Positions 61,910-64,000 of a stretch of DNA of 64,000 nucleotides are shown here, one piece after another. The stretch covers positions 186,001 to 250,000 of the forward strand of contig NZ_VSSB01000001.1 of the NCBI RefSeq assembly GCF_008122505.1. The letters run 5' to 3'. The DNA is from Agromyces mariniharenae (GTDB lineage Bacteria; Actinomycetota; Actinomycetes; Actinomycetales; Microbacteriaceae). The notes beneath the pieces were generated by a model. It did not search any database. It worked only from the letters and a program-made list of their open reading frames with translations, and was not told the origin of the DNA. Position 1 is the first letter of the stretch. Each line of letters begins with the position of its first letter. The position numbers were made by a program, and so were the translations under genes.

Positions 61910-61915
61910 TACGCT
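61910..61915 (+). promoter_or_regulatory. Leaderless -10 box of ogt
   Basis: TACGCT, 6 nt, then ATG at 61922. Confidence 0.65.
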
Positions 61916-61921
61916 CGAAGC

Positions 61922-62413
61922 ATGACCAACGTGTTCCTCATCCGCCTCGACAGCCCCATCGGGCGCCTCGAGCTCACCGGCGACGACGAGGCCGTGACCG
62001 GCCTCACCATCGAACGCGACGGCGCACTCCCCCACGACGGGGAGCCCGAGCGGTCCAACGCGGTGCTCGACGACGCGCGCACGCAGCTCACCGAGTACTT
62101 CTCCGGCTCCCGCACCGAGTTCGACCTCCCCGTCCGCTTCTCCGGCACGCCGTTCCAGGAGGCCGTCTGGGCCGAGCTCGAACGCCTCGGCTGGGGCGAG
62201 GCCACCTCCTACGGGGCACTCGCCGCCGCCGTCGGCAAGCCCGGATCCGCGCGGGCGATCGGCGGTGCCGTGGGCGCCAACCCGATCCCCATCATCGTCG
62301 GCTGCCACCGCGTGCTCGCGTCCGACGGGCGCATCACCGGCTACTCCGGCGGCGAGGGCATCCCCACCAAGCTCTGGCTCCTCGGGCACGAGCGCATCGG
62401 CTTCGCCGCGTGA
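61922..62413 (+). CDS. ogt: Methylated-DNA-protein cysteine methyltransferase
   Basis: Removes alkyl groups from O6-alkylguanine by transfer to its own cysteine. 163 residues, normal for Ogt. Acceptor Cys 128 sits in PIIVGCHRVLAS; most family members have Pro before the Cys (PCHR), here Gly. RFSGTPFQEAVWAELERLGWGEATSYGALA and GGAVGANP are standard. Leaderless promoter. GTGA overlap with tag, forming an alkylation-repair pair. Confidence 0.94.
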   Translation: MTNVFLIRLDSPIGRLELTGDDEAVTGLTIERDGALPHDGEPERSNAVLDDARTQLTEYFSGSRTEFDLPVRFSGTPFQEAVWAELERLGWGEATSYGALAAAVGKPGSARAIGGAVGANPIPIIVGCHRVLASDGRITGYSGGEGIPTKLWLLGHERIGFAA

Positions 62414-63036
62414 GCGTGGTTCCGCGGCCCGAGATCGTCACGGGCGACGACGGGCTCGCGCGCTGTGCGTGGGGTGCCGCCGACCCCGAGTACCGGCGCT
62501 ATCACGACGAGGAGTGGGGCACGCCGCAGCACGATCCGGTGCGGCTGTTCGAGAAGGTGTGCCTCGAGGGATTCCAGTCGGGCCTCTCGTGGATCACGAT
62601 CCTCCGACGCCGTCCCGCGTTCCGCGAGGTCTTCCACGACTTCGACGCGTCGCAGGTCGCGGCGATGATCGAGGCCGATGTCGAGCGCCTCCTGGGCGAC
62701 GCCCGCATCATCCGCCATCGCGGCAAGATCGAGGCCACCATCCAGAACGCCCGCGCGACGCTCGCGCTCGACCAGCCGCTCGACGAGCTCCTCTGGAGCT
62801 TCGCACCGTCGCCCCGCGACGACTCGCCCGTCTCGTTCGCCGAGGTGCCGTCGACCACGCCCGAGTCCACCGCCATGAGCACGCAGTTGCGCAAGCTGGG
62901 CTTCCGGTTCGTCGGTCCCACGACGATGTACGCGCTCATGCAGGCGGCGGGCATGGTCGACGACCACCTCGCCGGTTGCTTCCGCTCGAACGCCGAGCGT
63001 CACGCCGATGAGGCGGCCGCCGCGGTTCGAGCCTGA
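62410..63036 (+). CDS. tag: DNA-3-methyladenine glycosylase I
   Basis: Excises 3-methyladenine from alkylated DNA. 208 residues. Zinc ligands: Cys 19 (ARCAWG) and His 32 (RRYHDEEWG) near the N-terminus and the H-x3-C pair in DDHLAGCFR near the C-terminus; catalytic Glu in FEKVCLEGFQSGLSW, followed by ITILRRRPAFREVF. GTG start inside the ogt stop (GTGA). Convergent with yaaA. Confidence 0.94.
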   Translation: MSVVPRPEIVTGDDGLARCAWGAADPEYRRYHDEEWGTPQHDPVRLFEKVCLEGFQSGLSWITILRRRPAFREVFHDFDASQVAAMIEADVERLLGDARIIRHRGKIEATIQNARATLALDQPLDELLWSFAPSPRDDSPVSFAEVPSTTPESTAMSTQLRKLGFRFVGPTTMYALMQAAGMVDDHLAGCFRSNAERHADEAAAAVRA

Positions 63037-63046
63037 TCGCGCGGCG

Positions 63047-63089
63047 GGTCGGGCGCGTCGGCGGCCGAATCGGCCCCGCCCGCCCGACC
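63047..63089. terminator. Hairpin between tag and yaaA
   Basis: GGTCGGGCG (63047-63055) pairs with CGCCCGACC (63081-63089), with an inner GGCCG/CGGCC stem. Between convergent genes. Confidence 0.5.
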
Positions 63090-63103
63090 GCTCGCTCGCT
63101 CGC

Positions 63104-63862
63104 TCAGGCGACCAGTTCGAGTTCGCGCACGGCGTCGGGCCGGTCGGATTCCCGCAGATCGAGGCGGAACCCCTCGGCTTGGGCCCACTCGACGAGCTCC
63201 TCGAGCGAGCCGATCTCGGGCCGCGACTCGACGAACGCGCGAGTGAACCGGCCCTTCGCGTGCTTGTTGAAGTGATTGAGCGCGCGACGGCGTCCGTCGG
63301 CCTCCACCGACACGACGCGCGCGAAGACGCTCCCCTCGCGCGCCGGCGCGGGCCCGAGGTCGGCGTATCCCTCGGATCGCATGTCGAGGATCACACCCGG
63401 CGTCGCGGCGAGCCGGGCCGACAGCGGCTCGCGCCAGAACCGGCGCAGCCGGACCTCGGGCACCCGGGAGTCGTGCGAGAGGCGATACGCCGGGATCGGG
63501 TCCATCGCCCGCACGAGGCCGAACAGCGCCGAGTGCACGACCACCGCGCGGTGTGCGAAGGCGCGGGCCTCGGCGTCGAGCGTCGGCGCGTCGAGGGCGT
63601 CGTACAGCACGCCCGTGTAGCGGTCGATCGCCGGCATCGTCGGTGCCTCGCGGAGCGCGCGATTGCGATCGACCTCGGCGGCCTGACGCGGCCCGAGCTT
63701 GAGCGCGCGCATCGCGGCCTCGTGGTCCTCGGCGAGCTCGACCACCCGCTCGACGAGCTCGGCACGTGCTGCGGTGAGCTCGGGGAACGAGAGCGCCGAG
63801 AGGTCGAGGATGCCGTCCCCGCCGTCGCGCTTCGTCTCCGACGGCGGCAGCAGGAGCAGCAC
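63104..63862 (-). CDS. yaaA: YaaA-family (DUF328) peroxide stress protein
   Basis: 252 residues. N-terminal LLLLPPSETK, then HSALFGLVRAMDPIPAYRL, and the C-terminal NHFNKHAKGRFTRAFVE block are the three YaaA landmarks. E. coli YaaA limits intracellular free iron and binds DNA during peroxide stress. GTG start at 63860-63862 overlaps the previous gene's stop by one base (TAGTG), so they are co-translated. Confidence 0.9.
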   Translation of the reverse strand: MLLLLPPSETKRDGGDGILDLSALSFPELTAARAELVERVVELAEDHEAAMRALKLGPRQAAEVDRNRALREAPTMPAIDRYTGVLYDALDAPTLDAEARAFAHRAVVVHSALFGLVRAMDPIPAYRLSHDSRVPEVRLRRFWREPLSARLAATPGVILDMRSEGYADLGPAPAREGSVFARVVSVEADGRRRALNHFNKHAKGRFTRAFVESRPEIGSLEELVEWAQAEGFRLDLRESDRPDAVRELELVA

Positions 63863-64000
63863 TAGGCGGCGATGAACGACAGCGCGGCGTCGACGTTCGA
63901 CCCCAGCGACTCGACGCTGTCGATCGTGATGCGCGGCAACGCCGACGAGGGCCCCGTCCACGGCGCGTACCCGTCGAGGCTCTGCTCGACGGCCCGCCAG
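63862..64000 (-). CDS. C-terminal end of an unidentified gene
   Basis: The last 45 residues of a leftward gene that begins beyond the window: WRAVEQSLDGYAPWTG, then LPRITIDSVESLG and the end DAALSFIAA, stopping at TAG 63862-63864. Real-gene support comes from the one-base overlap with yaaA and non-shadow composition. Too short to name. Confidence 0.65.
   Translation of the reverse strand, partial: WRAVEQSLDGYAPWTGPSSALPRITIDSVESLGSNVDAALSFIAA

Noticed and set aside
63090..63106. GCTC tetranucleotide run as a phase-variation tract
   Set aside because: Only about four copies, lying between convergent genes and at the end of yaaA, where slippage would not switch a gene.

Overview
The window is high-GC DNA (about 70% by eye) with actinobacterial gene content and order. 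Short ALA/GLY-rich proteins, many GTG starts, TANNNT -10 boxes immediately before start codons, a short NusA beside ylxR-infB-rbfA, and the dxr/rseP/ispG/proS/nusA backbone all point to Micrococcales, most likely Microbacteriaceae (Agromyces-like). The species assignment is inference. Genes are packed tightly: no gene-free stretch exceeds about 220 bases, and I see no tRNA, rRNA, CRISPR array, insertion sequence or prophage.

Layout. 1-4.6 kb: rbfA (cut by the window edge), infB, ylxR, nusA, transcribed leftwards. 4.7-9.6 kb: TetR regulator and GT1 glycosyltransferase, a Tat-exported PhoX-like phosphatase, a DUF1206 membrane protein. 9.6-16.2 kb: proS, RNB-domain RNase, small acidic protein, two lipoproteins, ispG. 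16.4-20.1 kb: ketone-body utilisation (scoB-scoA, 3-hydroxybutyrate dehydrogenase, divergent thiolase). 20.2-28.0 kb: LtrA membrane protein, SHOCT protein, a NarL-type two-component system, rseP, dxr, a PPTase-like protein and a PlsC acyltransferase. 28.1-36.3 kb: a secreted lipoprotein, OsmC, gabT, asparaginase, and a spermidine/putrescine-type ABC transporter (potD-potA-potB-potC).

36.4-54.3 kb: a leftward, largely overlapping cluster: FHA protein, PP2C phosphatase, membrane Ser/Thr kinase, a 1958-residue surface protein with beta-propeller-like, cadherin/Ig-like and FN3 repeats, MoxR ATPase, DUF58 protein, transglutaminase-like membrane protein lacking its catalytic Cys and His, zinc-ribbon/FHA protein, and an FtsK/EssC-like ATPase. 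It resembles the bifidobacterial PFNA cluster (pkb2, fn3, aaa-atp, duf58, tgm, prpC, fha) with an EssC-like motor added. I read it as a phospho-signalling, cell-envelope assembly system whose function is unknown. 54.4-59.5 kb: putrescine/GABA catabolism (aminobutyraldehyde dehydrogenase, Lrp regulator, aminotransferase, FAD oxidase), so the polyamine genes lie on both sides of the cluster. 59.5-64 kb: DUF4192 protein, aldo/keto reductase, the overlapping alkylation-repair pair ogt-tag, yaaA, and the end of an unidentified gene.

Regulatory structure is unusually legible: at least eleven genes have a -10 hexamer exactly 6 nt before the start codon (leaderless mRNAs), the Lrp/dehydrogenase intergenic region holds six GAA tracts at 10-11 bp spacing, and two CTCCC-N2-GGGAG palindromes flank the two-component system.
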